Numbered from the stretch's first letter, positions 24,472 to 33,366 are shown. The stretch: DNA of 64,000 bases from Muribaculaceae bacterium Isolate-013 (NCI) (GCA_004102785.1 SCEJ01000006.1:1-64000), one strand, 5' to 3'. The notes: generated by a model not told the origin, from the letters alone. Numbers and translations are program-made.

Positions 24472-24499
24472 GCTGGGCGTATAACAAAATACGCCCGGC
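24472..24499 (+). terminator. Hairpin after apt
   Basis: GCTGGGCGTAT pairs with ATACGCCCGGC (one G-U pair) around a 6-nt loop. Only a weak T-rich stretch follows (TGTGTTATAAT), so termination is likely but not certain. Confidence 0.45.
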
Positions 24500-24617
24500 T
24501 GTGTTATAATATCACAGGTACATCCCCAATGCGCGCGGCTCTGCCGCCGCGGTTTCCAATAGCAGGTGGCTTTGACACACCTGCCCGAAAGGTAAAAACG
24601 TTTCAACTGTCACGACG

Positions 24618-25604
24618 ATGAGAAAGTCCATATCCAGATCTGCAATCGCTGCCGCTGCCGCCGCTGTGCTGGCATTCGCGCCGGCGGCCGCTCCCGAAGC
24701 CTCGGCCGATACATTCGAGCCTTTCAAATTCGGCAATTTCGACCAATGGGTCACACGCAACATAAAGGAGTCGGCCATAATCGGCGGAAACCAGAAGACA
24801 CTTTATGAAATCGGCCCCACGGCAACGCTCAACGGCGCGTCGCCCTACGTGAGCCGCGGCGGCTCGCCATGGGCCACCTCCAACGTCTACGCCAAGGTGC
24901 ACGGCGTGGTGAAAGGGAGCAACGCCGTATTCCCCGACGCGCACGGCTCCGGAAAATGCGCTAAACTCACCACCATCATGGAGAGCTGCAAGGCGCTTGG
25001 CATTATCAACATCGACGTGCTCGTGGCCGGCTCCATATTCCTGGGTCGGATAATAGAACCGGTCACCTCCACCAGCAACCCCTATGCAAAGATGGAGATG
25101 GGGATACCGTTCACCCGCCGCCCCAAGGCGCTCCGGTTCGACTACAAGGTGAGTATGCCCGCGGCGTCCGACCGCGTCTACTCCTCCGGATTCGGCAAGA
25201 AGAAAACCTACAAAGGGCACGACTCGGCCGAGGTGTACGTGCTGCTTCAGCGCCGCTGGGAGGATGCCGACGGCAATCTCTATGCCAAGCGTGTCGGCAC
25301 CGGGCGCGAGCGCTACGGCGCGTCGACCTCCGGATGGGTCAGCGCACACCGCATCCCCATACTCTACGGCGACATCACCTCGCATCCCGGATATAAATCC
25401 TACATGGGGCTAATACCGGAGGAGAAGAGCTACTACGCCCGCAACTCAAAGGGGAAAATGGTGCCCGTCAAGGAGGTGGGATGGGACGCCCCCGACGCTA
25501 CCCCCACGCATATCCTCGTGATGGCGTCGGCCGGCTCCGGCAACGCCTACATCGGCACTCCCGGCCTCACCCTCTGGGTCGACAACATGGGCCTGGTCTA
25601 CTGA
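24618..25604 (+). CDS. Secreted PCMD-domain protein (putative carbohydrate metabolism)
   Basis: 328 aa with a signal peptide (AIAAAAAAVLAFAPAAAPEASA). The body has features of the PCMD domain: GNFDQWVTRN near the start, SPWATSNVYAKVHG, a central RPKALRFDYKVSMP strand pair, and THILVMASAGSGNAYIGTPG with LTLWVDNMGLVY at the end. This beta-sandwich domain occurs in Bacteroidota secreted or surface proteins and is linked to glycan use by association only. No lipobox Cys is seen. It stands alone, followed by a strong terminator. Confidence 0.75.
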   Translation: MRKSISRSAIAAAAAAVLAFAPAAAPEASADTFEPFKFGNFDQWVTRNIKESAIIGGNQKTLYEIGPTATLNGASPYVSRGGSPWATSNVYAKVHGVVKGSNAVFPDAHGSGKCAKLTTIMESCKALGIINIDVLVAGSIFLGRIIEPVTSTSNPYAKMEMGIPFTRRPKALRFDYKVSMPAASDRVYSSGFGKKKTYKGHDSAEVYVLLQRRWEDADGNLYAKRVGTGRERYGASTSGWVSAHRIPILYGDITSHPGYKSYMGLIPEEKSYYARNSKGKMVPVKEVGWDAPDATPTHILVMASAGSGNAYIGTPGLTLWVDNMGLVY

Positions 25605-25617
25605 ATTTTCTGAGTAA

Positions 25618-25644
25618 AAAAGGAGCGGGAATCGCTCTTTTTTT
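25618..25644. terminator. Bidirectional rho-independent terminator
   Basis: A-run, GAGCG (25623-25627), 5-nt loop, CGCTC (25633-25637), then seven T (25638-25644). The A-run can pair with the T-run. It ends the PCMD gene, whose stop is just upstream. Confidence 0.7.
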
Positions 25645-25656
25645 GTAATTTTGCGC

Positions 25657-25664
25657 TATCTTTG
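25657..25664 (+). promoter_or_regulatory. -7 box TATCTTTG close to the acyltransferase ATG
   Basis: TATCTTTG ends only 5 nt before the ATG at 25670, so the mRNA would start at or next to the start codon. A second ATG at 25676 would leave a 6-nt leader. A TTTG lies 11 nt upstream, not at the usual distance. Confidence 0.45.
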
Positions 25665-25669
25665 GAAAA

Positions 25670-26638
25670 ATGTACATGAAAGAAACCAACCAGAATACTG
25701 CCGGGGAGATGCTCCCGGGTGCGGACCACGAATATCAGTTCGAGAGCGCGGAGATGCGCGACCTCTACGAAAAATATAAGGTGAAGCCCGATGTGCTCAC
25801 CGCTGACGACATTATGCGCATGGTGCCGAAACTCGCCTCGCATCCCCGCCTGGTGAACTGGCTGGTGCATGCCTTTGCCCTCGACAAGGTCAACGCCCTC
25901 CATGCCCACAACTGCCACACCCCCGGGCCGGCTTTCGTGCGCGGTCTGCTCCACGACCTCGACATCACTGTGGAGGTGGAGAACGCCGCTGTTTACGAGA
26001 ATCTCCCCGCAGGGCCGTTCGTTACCGTGAGCAACCACCATTTCGGCGCCCTCGACGGCATTATCCTCATCGACCTCATAGCGTCGAAGCGCCCGGAGTA
26101 CAAGGTGATGGTCAACATGTTTCTCGACTATATCACTGCCATGCGCCCCAATTTCATCGCCGTCGACGCCCATGCCACCGATGACCCCAAGAAGAAAGCG
26201 GTGTCGATGCAGGGGATACGCGAGTGCATAAAACTGGTGCGCGAGGGTGCGCCGGTGGGCTTCTTCCCCGCCGGGGCCGTGGGGAAGGTGAACTGGCGCG
26301 GACGCCTCCAGGACCGTCTGTGGCAGCCCACAATCATCACCCTCATTCAGAAGATGAAGGAGCCCGTGGTGCCGGTGTTCTTCCACGGCTCGCAGTCGTG
26401 GTGGTTCAACTTCCTGGGAGTGGTGTGCTGGCAGGCGCGCACCCTGCGCCACCCTGCCGAGGTGTTCCGCAAGAAGCACGCCACATTCAAGGTGACTTTC
26501 GGCAACCCCATATCAGTGGAGGAGCAGCAGCGCCACCAGGGCTCGCTCGAAGAGTTCGGCCTCTTCCTCCGCGAGCAGACATATTCGCTGCGCGACCGCC
26601 ACGACCCCGACTGGTCGACCCTCCGCATACTCCCCTGA
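25670..26638 (+). CDS. 1-acyl-glycerol-3-phosphate acyltransferase-type protein (PlsC fold)
   Basis: 322 aa. The acyltransferase block I is TVSNHHFGALDG (about 119-130, HxxxxD) and the block III-like region is GAPVGFFPAGAVGKV. There is no clear membrane-spanning segment, so it probably binds the membrane surface peripherally. It could make phosphatidic acid or acylate aminolipids such as the ornithine/glycine lipids of Bacteroidota (OlsA-type enzymes resemble it); sequence alone does not decide. It is followed after 51 nt by a sigma-54 activator gene. Confidence 0.75.
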   Translation: MYMKETNQNTAGEMLPGADHEYQFESAEMRDLYEKYKVKPDVLTADDIMRMVPKLASHPRLVNWLVHAFALDKVNALHAHNCHTPGPAFVRGLLHDLDITVEVENAAVYENLPAGPFVTVSNHHFGALDGIILIDLIASKRPEYKVMVNMFLDYITAMRPNFIAVDAHATDDPKKKAVSMQGIRECIKLVREGAPVGFFPAGAVGKVNWRGRLQDRLWQPTIITLIQKMKEPVVPVFFHGSQSWWFNFLGVVCWQARTLRHPAEVFRKKHATFKVTFGNPISVEEQQRHQGSLEEFGLFLREQTYSLRDRHDPDWSTLRILP

Positions 26639-26689
26639 CCGGCGTGCATACCATTTCAACAACCCGTTTGACCCCTTGCCCCACACTCT

Positions 26690-27934
26690 ATGGCTGACGA
26701 CAAAATACAGCAGGCCAAGCTCCGCTTCGGCATCATAGGCAACGACCCTCAGTTGGAGCGCGCCGTGTGGCGCGCGCTGAAGGTGGCGCCTATTGATGTG
26801 GCTGTGCTTGTCACCGGCGAGAGCGGCACCGGCAAGGAGTTCTTCCCCCAGATCATACATGCCTTCTCGCCGCGCAAACACGCACGCTACATCGCCGTGA
26901 ACTGCGGGGCGATACCCGAAGGCACAATCGACTCGGAGCTTTTCGGCCACGAGAAAGGAGCCTTCACCGGCGCCGTGGCAACCCGGAAGGGTTACTTCGA
27001 GGAGGCCGATGGCGGCACGGTGTTTCTCGACGAGGTGGCCGAGCTGCCGCTCACCACGCAGGCCCGCCTGCTGCGTGTGCTCGAAAGCGGCGAGTTCATG
27101 AAGGTGGGCTCCTCGCAGGTGCAGAAAACCAACATCCGCATCGTGGCCGCCACAAACGAGGATATGGCGCGCGCCGTGGCGCAGGGGCGCTTTCGCGAGG
27201 ACCTCTTCTACCGCCTTTCGGCAGTGCGTATAAAGGTGCCTCCTCTGCGTGAGCGCGGCAACGACATATCGCTGCTGGCACGCAAGTTCGCCTCGGATTT
27301 CGCCGGGGAATACCGCACGGCTCCGGTGTCGTTCTCGCCGGAGGCGCTGATGGAGCTGACGCGCTACCGCTGGCCCGGAAACGTGCGCGAGCTGCGCAAC
27401 GTCATCACCCGCCTGGCGGTGTTCGCCGAAGGTGAGCTTGTATCGGGCGAAAGGATGCGCGCCGAGCTCCCTGCCGAGGCCGCCAGCTATACCCCCGTCA
27501 AGGCCGGCGCACCGGGCTCCGACCGCTACGAACGTGAGCGCGAGATGCTCTTCAACCTAATATTCCGGATGCAGGAGGAGATAGAGGGGCTGCGGCGGCG
27601 CATTGAGCCGTCGGAAAGCTCCGCGCGCGCCCTTGCTCCGCATGGCGCCCGGGAGGATGCGCCGCCACCCTCAGCCGCGGCGATGCCGACCTCGCTGGTG
27701 AAATACCGCCCCATAGCCCCCGGCATAATATTGCCGCATCCGGCCGATGACGGGGTGATTCCGGTCACACCGGCCGAGGAGATACCTCCGGCCCGCACCC
27801 TTGAGGATACCGAGCGCGAGACCATACGCCGCGCCCTTGCCCGCAACCAGGGGCGTCGCAAAGCCACCGCCGCCGAGCTGCATATCTCCGAACGCACACT
27901 TTACCGAAAAATCAAAGAATACGGCCTGGAATGA
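26690..27934 (+). CDS. Sigma-54-dependent transcriptional activator without receiver domain
   Basis: 414 aa. The AAA+ domain begins near residue 12, with Walker [10 protein letters not shown] (about 42-50), the sigma-54-contacting GAFTGA (90-95), Walker [10 protein letters not shown], and the arginine finger region [11 protein letters not shown] Fis-type helix-turn-helix closes the protein ([20 protein letters not shown]). There is no N-terminal receiver or GAF domain, so the input is unknown or the protein is constitutive. The stop overlaps the lptE start by 4 nt, a conserved Bacteroidota arrangement that suggests linked control of envelope biogenesis. Confidence 0.9.
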   Translation: MADDKIQQAKLRFGIIGNDPQLERAVWRALKVAPIDVAVLVTGESGTGKEFFPQIIHAFSPRKHARYIAVNCGAIPEGTIDSELFGHEKGAFTGAVATRKGYFEEADGGTVFLDEVAELPLTTQARLLRVLESGEFMKVGSSQVQKTNIRIVAATNEDMARAVAQGRFREDLFYRLSAVRIKVPPLRERGNDISLLARKFASDFAGEYRTAPVSFSPEALMELTRYRWPGNVRELRNVITRLAVFAEGELVSGERMRAELPAEAASYTPVKAGAPGSDRYEREREMLFNLIFRMQEEIEGLRRRIEPSESSARALAPHGAREDAPPPSAAAMPTSLVKYRPIAPGIILPHPADDGVIPVTPAEEIPPARTLEDTERETIRRALARNQGRRKATAAELHISERTLYRKIKEYGLE

Positions 27935-28467
27935 AACCGAAGCCAAACCACATACTCCGCTCACTGCGGCTGCTCCTCCCGGCGCTGGCTCTGCTGCTGG
28001 CCGCCCCGGCATGTCGCATAAGCTACAAGTTCAACGGCTCTGCCCTCGACTACAATATCTACAAGACCATCAACATCGGCCAGTTCCCGATACGCGCCGC
28101 ACTGGTCTATGCTCCGCTCCAGCAGACTTTCGAGAACGAACTGATGGACTATGTGACCCGCAACACACGCCTGCAGATCACCGAAGGTGCCTCCGACCTC
28201 GAGATGGAGGGGGAAATAACCGGCTACAACCTCTCGCCGCAGGCCGTAACCGAGGATGCCTATGCCTCGCAGACGCGTCTCACCATCTCCGTGCGGGTGC
28301 GCTACACCGACTCGCGCAACGATGCCAACGATATTGACCAGACTTTCTCGGCCTACCGCGACTTCGACGCCTCGATGATGCTCGACGAGGTGCAGGACCA
28401 GCTCTGCCAGGAAATCGCCAAAGAGCTTGTGGAACTTATTTTCAACTCCACTCTCGGCAACTGGTAA
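27931..28467 (+). CDS. lptE: LptE-family LPS-assembly lipoprotein
   Basis: 178 aa with a lipoprotein signal peptide (LLLPALALLLAAPACRIS). Family features are the early SYKFNGSALDYNIYKTINIG strand and a long amphipathic beta/alpha body (LEMEGEITGYNLSPQAV). LptE plugs the LptD barrel in the outer membrane to insert LPS. It is coupled by an ATGA overlap to the sigma-54 activator and lies upstream of secG. Confidence 0.82.
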   Translation: MKPKPNHILRSLRLLLPALALLLAAPACRISYKFNGSALDYNIYKTINIGQFPIRAALVYAPLQQTFENELMDYVTRNTRLQITEGASDLEMEGEITGYNLSPQAVTEDAYASQTRLTISVRVRYTDSRNDANDIDQTFSAYRDFDASMMLDEVQDQLCQEIAKELVELIFNSTLGNW

Positions 28468-28483
28468 CCACCCCTCCCCCCCC

Positions 28484-28577
28484 CGGATGGCTACTCTAAC
28501 CCCTCCCCCCGAATGGCTACTCTAACCCCTAACCTCTAACCTCTAACCTCTAACCTCTAACCCCTAACCTCTAACCT
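28484..28577 (+). repeat. CTCTAACC-type octamer tandem repeat with GGATGGCTACTCTAACC leader
   Basis: Starts with GGATGGCTACTCTAACC, is interrupted by a C-run, restarts as GAATGGCTACTCTAACC, then continues with about seven CTCTAACC or CCCTAACC units to 28577. Related copies lie at 35168-35200 and 54629-54677. It fills the gap between lptE and the next gene and ends about 10 nt before that gene's GTG start. Confidence 0.7.
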
Positions 28578-28586
28578 GCCACGCCA

Positions 28587-29414
28587 GTGGACCGACTTAC
28601 AGAAGCCCTGCGCTCCGCCAGTCCATCCCCCGGATGGGTGGCCGAAATGCGCCGAAAATACCCCTTTTTCACCATCGCCATGGCGATGGAGCTGGCCTCA
28701 TGCTCCGATGATGACGAGCGCCGGCGCATGATGTTGCGCCTGCGCCTGGCCTCGCCGTCGCCCGAGGCCATGGAGCAGCTTGCCGGAAAAGCCGACCCCC
28801 GTTTCGCATCATTCTATCCACCCGTGGAAAAGCCCCGCACCCCCGACACCGACACCGCCATCGACGACTTCCTGGCGCGTTACGCCACAACCACCCCAGA
28901 AGAGGAGGCGCTCCTCGAAAGGATGATATTCAACCCGGTGCCCGACTACGCCCAGCAGCTTGCCCGCGAGGCCGCCGGCACCCTCCCCGCCACACCGGCG
29001 CCGGAGGGCGACTCGCAGGACGACCGCATCTCGCGTTTCATCCTCGCCAATCCGCCGGCAACCGCCGGCGAACCGGCTGAAATCTCCCCCGCTCAGACCC
29101 CGCCGGTTCAGGCCGCCGGCACCCCTGCCGCCGCTCCGGCAAAGAGCGCCCGCAAGTCATCAGGGCGCCGTCAACAGTCGTCTGAGCCCGGCGAAAACAC
29201 CCTGCTGAGCGAGTCCCTGGCCAAAATATACATAAAATCGCACAAGTATGAGCGTGCATTTGAAATTCTTAGCCGTTTAAGTTTGGAATTTCCCGAAAAA
29301 AGCCGTTACTTTGCAGACCAATTGCGTTTTCTGCGGAAACTGATTATAATCCAGCAGCACCGCGACCAATCTTCCGCCTCGTCAGCCGAGGGGGCTCCCA
29401 CCGAAAAAAATTAG
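28587..29414 (+). CDS. Conserved hypothetical protein between lptE and secG
   Basis: About 275 aa, starting with GTG. The N-terminal ~130 residues are helical and acidic; a central Pro/Ala-rich linker (TPPVQAAGTPAAAPAKSARK) follows, and the C-terminus is a TPR-like helical hairpin (LAKIYIKSHKYERAFEILSR). No signal peptide is seen, so it is probably cytoplasmic. Its position in the activator-lptE-secG cluster suggests a role near envelope biogenesis, but I do not recognise a function. Translation starts directly after the octamer repeat. Confidence 0.7.
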   Translation: MDRLTEALRSASPSPGWVAEMRRKYPFFTIAMAMELASCSDDDERRRMMLRLRLASPSPEAMEQLAGKADPRFASFYPPVEKPRTPDTDTAIDDFLARYATTTPEEEALLERMIFNPVPDYAQQLAREAAGTLPATPAPEGDSQDDRISRFILANPPATAGEPAEISPAQTPPVQAAGTPAAAPAKSARKSSGRRQQSSEPGENTLLSESLAKIYIKSHKYERAFEILSRLSLEFPEKSRYFADQLRFLRKLIIIQQHRDQSSASSAEGAPTEKN

Positions 29415-29429
29415 GAATAAAGAATAAAA

Positions 29430-29816
29430 ATGTACACCTTAATCATTGTTTTAACTGTTTTAATCTCTATCCTGCTCATTATCGTAGTGCTCGTGCAGAA
29501 GTCGAAAGGCGGAGGTCTCTCCTCCTCGTTCGCCGGCTCAAACCAGATTATGGGCGTGCGACGCACGAATGACTTCATAGAGAAGGCTACATGGACCCTT
29601 GCGGCCATCATCGGCGTTCTTTCGATTCTCTCGGTGTTCGTGATGCCCCGCAACGTGGTGCAGAGCGGCACCCGCGTAAAGCCCGTGCAGACAACTACCG
29701 TAGTCGGCGGAGCCGCCTATGAGACCCCTGCCGCCGCTCCCGCCCCCGCAAAGGAGGAAGCCGCTGCCGCCACTGAGGCTCCTGCCGAAACCCCTGCCGC
29801 TCCCGCCGCCGAATAA
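29430..29816 (+). CDS. secG: Preprotein translocase subunit SecG
   Basis: 128 aa. The two membrane segments of SecG are visible (YTLIIVLTVLISILLIIVVL and LAAIIGVLSILSVFV), with the conserved cytosolic loop KSKGGGLSSSFAGSNQIMGV between them. The Ala/Pro/Glu-rich tail (APAPAKEEAAAATEAPAE) is a common Bacteroidota extension. SecG stimulates SecYE-mediated export. An ATG 15 nt after the previous stop makes it part of the same transcript. Confidence 0.93.
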   Translation: MYTLIIVLTVLISILLIIVVLVQKSKGGGLSSSFAGSNQIMGVRRTNDFIEKATWTLAAIIGVLSILSVFVMPRNVVQSGTRVKPVQTTTVVGGAAYETPAAAPAPAKEEAAAATEAPAETPAAPAAE

Positions 29817-29921
29817 TTGACGCACGGCAAGCTGCTTCCGGGTTATCAGGCGGAAAAATATATCGGGAGTGTCAGCCAACGACGCTCCCTTTGTCACATA
29901 CCGGCTATCATCTTCATCTCC

Positions 29922-30332
29922 ATGGCAAAACAACACTCTCTTTGCACCAAGGCCGCCACTCTGACGCTGCTCGGGGCGCTCTGCGCCTGCAACGGGCTGT
30001 CGGACCGCGAGAAAGAACTCGTGGGGAAATACTACAACACAGCCCTTTCCGACATGAAGCCGGAAATAGAGCTCAACGATGACCGCTCGGCCGTGGTGCG
30101 CGCAATCCGTCCGGGCGACCTGGTCTATTCGGTTGACGCCCGCTGGGAAGCCACCGCCGACTCCCTGATTCTCATTCCCGATACAACCTCCATAGCCGTG
30201 GAGGAAGGCGACCCGGCTGCCGTAGGGCATGTGCCTGCGCGCCTGGCCTGGCCGATAGTGAAATACAACGACCAGACCCTCACCCTCATACGCAACCGCA
30301 ACACCATCGACTATCGTCACCGCTACGAATAG
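29922..30332 (+). CDS. Small lipoprotein, unknown
   Basis: About 136 aa from Met at 29922 (MAKQHSL). The signal peptide ends TLLGALCACN, a lipobox with the modified Cys in CACN. The mature part contains ELVGKYYNTALSDMKPEIEL and a repeated beta pattern; no domain is recognised. Longer in-frame starts exist upstream but give no hydrophobic signal. It follows secG at 105 nt and precedes another lipoprotein gene. Confidence 0.65.
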   Translation: MAKQHSLCTKAATLTLLGALCACNGLSDREKELVGKYYNTALSDMKPEIELNDDRSAVVRAIRPGDLVYSVDARWEATADSLILIPDTTSIAVEEGDPAAVGHVPARLAWPIVKYNDQTLTLIRNRNTIDYRHRYE

Positions 30333-30389
30333 CCCCGTCGCTCCCTGCGGCTGCTCCCCTCTCCCCACCCTGAATCTTCTGCTTTCAAT

Positions 30390-30866
30390 ATGAAAAAACA
30401 TCTCTACCTGCTTTCTTTTCTCTTCGCTGCCTTATTGTGGCTGACTGCCTGCGGCTCGGCCGCCGATGCCGCATCCGACCAGTTGCAGACTGCCGACGAG
30501 GCTATGGCCGCCGGCGAATACACCCAGGCCCAGACTATTGTCGACAACCTGGTGGCTAAAGGCTACAAAGGGCTTTCGGAAGACAACCTCGGCCGCATGG
30601 CCGTGCTGCTGATGCGCCTGTCGGAGCATTCCGACAACGACGAGAACATCGCCGTGGCCACCGAATGCTACCGCGAGGCCGCCGTGCTGTCGGCCGATTC
30701 GCTCCACGCTTTCACCTCCACGCTCACTCCTGAGGAACTGGCCAACTTCTTTCTGGTCAAGCGTATAGCCACCGGTATCGACAATCCCGTGGACCTCACC
30801 GCCGAGGAATTCACCTACGAGGATATGATAGGCTTCGACTCAATCGCCCCCCTGGATTTACCCTGA
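30390..30866 (+). CDS. TPR-like lipoprotein, unknown
   Basis: 158 aa. Lipoprotein signal peptide ending LLWLTACGSA. The mature part is helical and TPR-like (ADEAMAAGEYTQAQTIVDNL), compatible with a small protein-interaction module. The C-terminus is acidic. It lies 57 nt after the previous lipoprotein gene and 15 nt before the SUI1 gene. Confidence 0.65.
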   Translation: MKKHLYLLSFLFAALLWLTACGSAADAASDQLQTADEAMAAGEYTQAQTIVDNLVAKGYKGLSEDNLGRMAVLLMRLSEHSDNDENIAVATECYREAAVLSADSLHAFTSTLTPEELANFFLVKRIATGIDNPVDLTAEEFTYEDMIGFDSIAPLDLP

Positions 30867-30881
30867 AACCACCACCCGCCT

Positions 30882-31211
30882 ATGGACTGGAAATCACAGC
30901 TCGACGCCCTCCGGGGCTCATTGCCGCAGGGGGAGGAGCCTGCCGCCGCGCAGCCCGAACCCGTCGCCGCTCCCAGGCAGGGACGGCTTGATGTGCTCCT
31001 CGACAAGAAAGGACGCAAGGGGAAAGCCGCTACCATCGTGGCCGGATTCACCCTCCCCGACGAAGAGGTGGAGGGGGTAGCCCGTCAGCTCAAGACGCGC
31101 CTCGGATGCGGCGGCTCGGCCCGTGGCGGCGAGATACTCATCCAGGGCGACAAACGCCGCGAAGTGGCCGAAGCCCTCTCGGCCCTCGGTTTCAGCAGCC
31201 GCATCATCTGA
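30882..31211 (+). CDS. SUI1/eIF1-like translation factor (YciH)
   Basis: 109 aa. The C-terminal two thirds match SUI1-fold proteins: KGKAATIVAGFTLPDEEVEG, QLKTRLGCGGSARGGEILIQ (GCGG plus the basic loop), and GDKRREVAEALSALGF. An N-terminal acidic/Pro-rich segment precedes. It probably binds the small ribosomal subunit and improves start-codon selection; this is established for eIF1 and only suggested for bacterial YciH. Confidence 0.9.
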   Translation: MDWKSQLDALRGSLPQGEEPAAAQPEPVAAPRQGRLDVLLDKKGRKGKAATIVAGFTLPDEEVEGVARQLKTRLGCGGSARGGEILIQGDKRREVAEALSALGFSSRII

Positions 31212-31312
31212 CGCAGGGAATTCATCCTGCTGCCCCCTCCGGCATATCCCATAACCATTTTACCCGGCGGCCGGCGCCCGCGCTCGGTGCGCGGCCCCCA
31301 CACCATCAATCC

Positions 31313-31930
31313 ATGAAAACATTCCGAATGTATCCCACCAGCATCAACCTCGACTATCTCGAGGAGGTGGTGGAGATTCTCAGCCGCGGCGGTGTTATCG
31401 TGTACCCCACCGACTCCCTTTATGCCATAGGCTGCGACGCGCTCCACAACCGCGCCGTGGAGCGTGTGTGCCGTCTCAAAGGGATAAATCCCGCAAAGCA
31501 GCGTCTGTCAATCTGTTGTGCCTCGATATCGCAGGCAAGCGAGTACGCGCAGATTTCCAACACATCTTTCAGGCTTATGAAAGATAACCTTCCCGGTCCG
31601 TTCACATTTATCCTGCCAGGCACTCCGAGGCTTTCCAAAGCCTTCAAAGGGCGCAGGGAGGTTGGTGTGCGTGTGCCCGACAATGCCATTGCCACCGCCA
31701 TTGCCGAGGCTCTGGGGCATCCTCTGCTCACCGCCTCGGCCGAGTGGGACGACAGTGACCCCGCCGAGGCATCGCGCCCCGAGGCGGTGGAACTGCGCTA
31801 TGGCAAGGATGTAGATGCGCTGGTCGACGGCGGCGATACCCCGGATATCCCCTCGGCTATCGTGTCGCTCGTGGGCCCCGACGCCCCCGAAGTATTGCGC
31901 CAAGGCCCGGTGCCCCTTTCAGAAAGCTGA
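31313..31930 (+). CDS. Sua5/YciO/YrdC-family protein (threonylcarbamoyl-AMP synthase type)
   Basis: 205 aa. The YrdC fold is recognised from VVEILSRGGVIVYPTDSLYAIGCDA, KGINPAKQRLSICC, FRLMKDNLPGPFTFILPG and RREVGVRVPDNAIATAIAEA. Members activate threonine for t6A37 tRNA modification; the KxR-SxN set was not traced fully, so a YciO-type paralogue is possible. The last 74 nt overlap the 3' end of the oppositely oriented flippase gene. Confidence 0.82.
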   Translation: MKTFRMYPTSINLDYLEEVVEILSRGGVIVYPTDSLYAIGCDALHNRAVERVCRLKGINPAKQRLSICCASISQASEYAQISNTSFRLMKDNLPGPFTFILPGTPRLSKAFKGRREVGVRVPDNAIATAIAEALGHPLLTASAEWDDSDPAEASRPEAVELRYGKDVDALVDGGDTPDIPSAIVSLVGPDAPEVLRQGPVPLSES

Positions 31931-33362
31931 CACGCAGCCGGTGAAGGCTCCAGGCCGATGCCACCACGGCCACCACGGCCGCACCCTCCCATCCCAGATA
32001 AATCCTTGCCGCCGCCGCCGCCACGGTGGCAGCGAGCGTCATGAGCGTTATCTTCACCCCCTCGCCGCTTACTGTAAAACCGAATTTCCGGAAGTAGACT
32101 ACCCCCACGGCCACGGAGTAGAGGCCGTACCACAGGGCATAGGCCGCGCCCATCCCGGCGATGCCCCACTGTTTGTAGAAGAGCATGTTGGCGCCGAGAT
32201 AGAATACCGCCGAGAGCGCCTCTGTCCACAGAAACGCCTTGCCGTCACCTTTGGCGAGGATGGAGAAACTCAGGCACCACGAGAAAGCCCGGAGCACCGT
32301 GCCGACAATGCCCCATGTCACGAACGGCAGAATAACGTAGAATTCCGAATTGTAGAGGAAGCGCACCAGGAGCTTGTCGGCGGCGATGAACCATGTCACC
32401 ACCGGGATGAGTATCAGCATTATAAGCCCCATTTCGTGGCTTACGAAGAGGCGGGTGCGCGCCCTGGAGTGTATCACCTGTGAGAGGCGCGGATAATACT
32501 CCACTGCTATGGCCGTGAACACAAGCCCGACGTAGCGGTTCACTATCGTGAAGCCGGCCTGGAAGAAGCCGGTCTGGGCCTCGCCGGCCTCCTTGTTGAG
32601 CCACCCCACGAACACGAATGTCACCACGGCCGTAATAAACTCGCAGGCTGTGAGATAAGCGCCGAGTATCAGCATTTTCTTGCCGAGCGACAGCGACTGC
32701 CGCATGGTGATGCGCTGCTGCGGGGGCGCCACTTTCTCGTGAATCATGCCGATGGCCAGCCATGAGCAGACGCCGTAGGCCACAATCGAGGGGAGGATGG
32801 AGTCGATGCCCCATAGGCGGAACATCGGGATGCTCACAGCAAGTCCCCCGACGGCTCCCCACAGCATCCCCCGGGCGAGCCGGCGGAAGCGCTTGAGCCC
32901 TTGGAATACCGCTGACTCAGAGGCGGTGAGCGATGCCAGAAGCACTACTGCGGCCAGCAGGCAGAAGCACCATGCATGCCCCTTGTCGCCGAAAGCATAG
33001 AGGCTCATCGGCACCGACAGGCATACCGTGAGCACAGCTCCGGCCAGTCCGAGCAGCCACCCCAGTCGTCTGACGGTTAGCACCGTGGCGGGGAGAGTGC
33101 GGCTGTCGGCCGCCGCAAGGTCGCGCACGGCGCTGGAGCGCAGGCCGAGCTGGCATGTGTTGTTGATCATCTCCAGGGCGGAGTTGAAAATCCCGTAAAG
33201 ACCTATTCCGGCCGGGCCTATCCACAGAGCCACGAGCTTCACGCGCACAATCGAGCAGATGATTGTCACCACCTGCACGCTTCCGAAGATACTCATCACC
33301 TTGAGTACCCTCGAGCTCATTCCCCCCTTTGCCGGGGTCTGGCTTTCCGGTTGCTGTTGCAT
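31857..33362 (-). CDS. O-antigen/polysaccharide flippase (Wzx/MATE-like)
   Basis: 501 aa with about 12-14 hydrophobic segments, the first two being VMSIFGSVQVVTIICSIVRV and LVALWIGPAGIGLYGIF. LGLRSSAVRDLAAADSR is the conserved early cytoplasmic loop of the Wzx type. It should flip lipid-linked O-antigen or other repeat units. A -7 box ends 4 nt before the ATG at 33362; an internal ATG (MSSRVLKVMSIFG) at 33320 is an alternative start with a leader. The 3' end overlaps the Sua5 gene. Confidence 0.83.
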   Translation of the reverse strand: MQQQPESQTPAKGGMSSRVLKVMSIFGSVQVVTIICSIVRVKLVALWIGPAGIGLYGIFNSALEMINNTCQLGLRSSAVRDLAAADSRTLPATVLTVRRLGWLLGLAGAVLTVCLSVPMSLYAFGDKGHAWCFCLLAAVVLLASLTASESAVFQGLKRFRRLARGMLWGAVGGLAVSIPMFRLWGIDSILPSIVAYGVCSWLAIGMIHEKVAPPQQRITMRQSLSLGKKMLILGAYLTACEFITAVVTFVFVGWLNKEAGEAQTGFFQAGFTIVNRYVGLVFTAIAVEYYPRLSQVIHSRARTRLFVSHEMGLIMLILIPVVTWFIAADKLLVRFLYNSEFYVILPFVTWGIVGTVLRAFSWCLSFSILAKGDGKAFLWTEALSAVFYLGANMLFYKQWGIAGMGAAYALWYGLYSVAVGVVYFRKFGFTVSGEGVKITLMTLAATVAAAAARIYLGWEGAAVVAVVASAWSLHRLRVSFLKGAPGLGAILRGRRGPRATR

Positions 33363-33366
33363 GGCT

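Noticed and set aside
28484-28577. CRISPR-like tandem repeats
   Set aside because: Units are 8 nt and directly abutting without spacers, and no cas genes are present; treated as a short tandem repeat.
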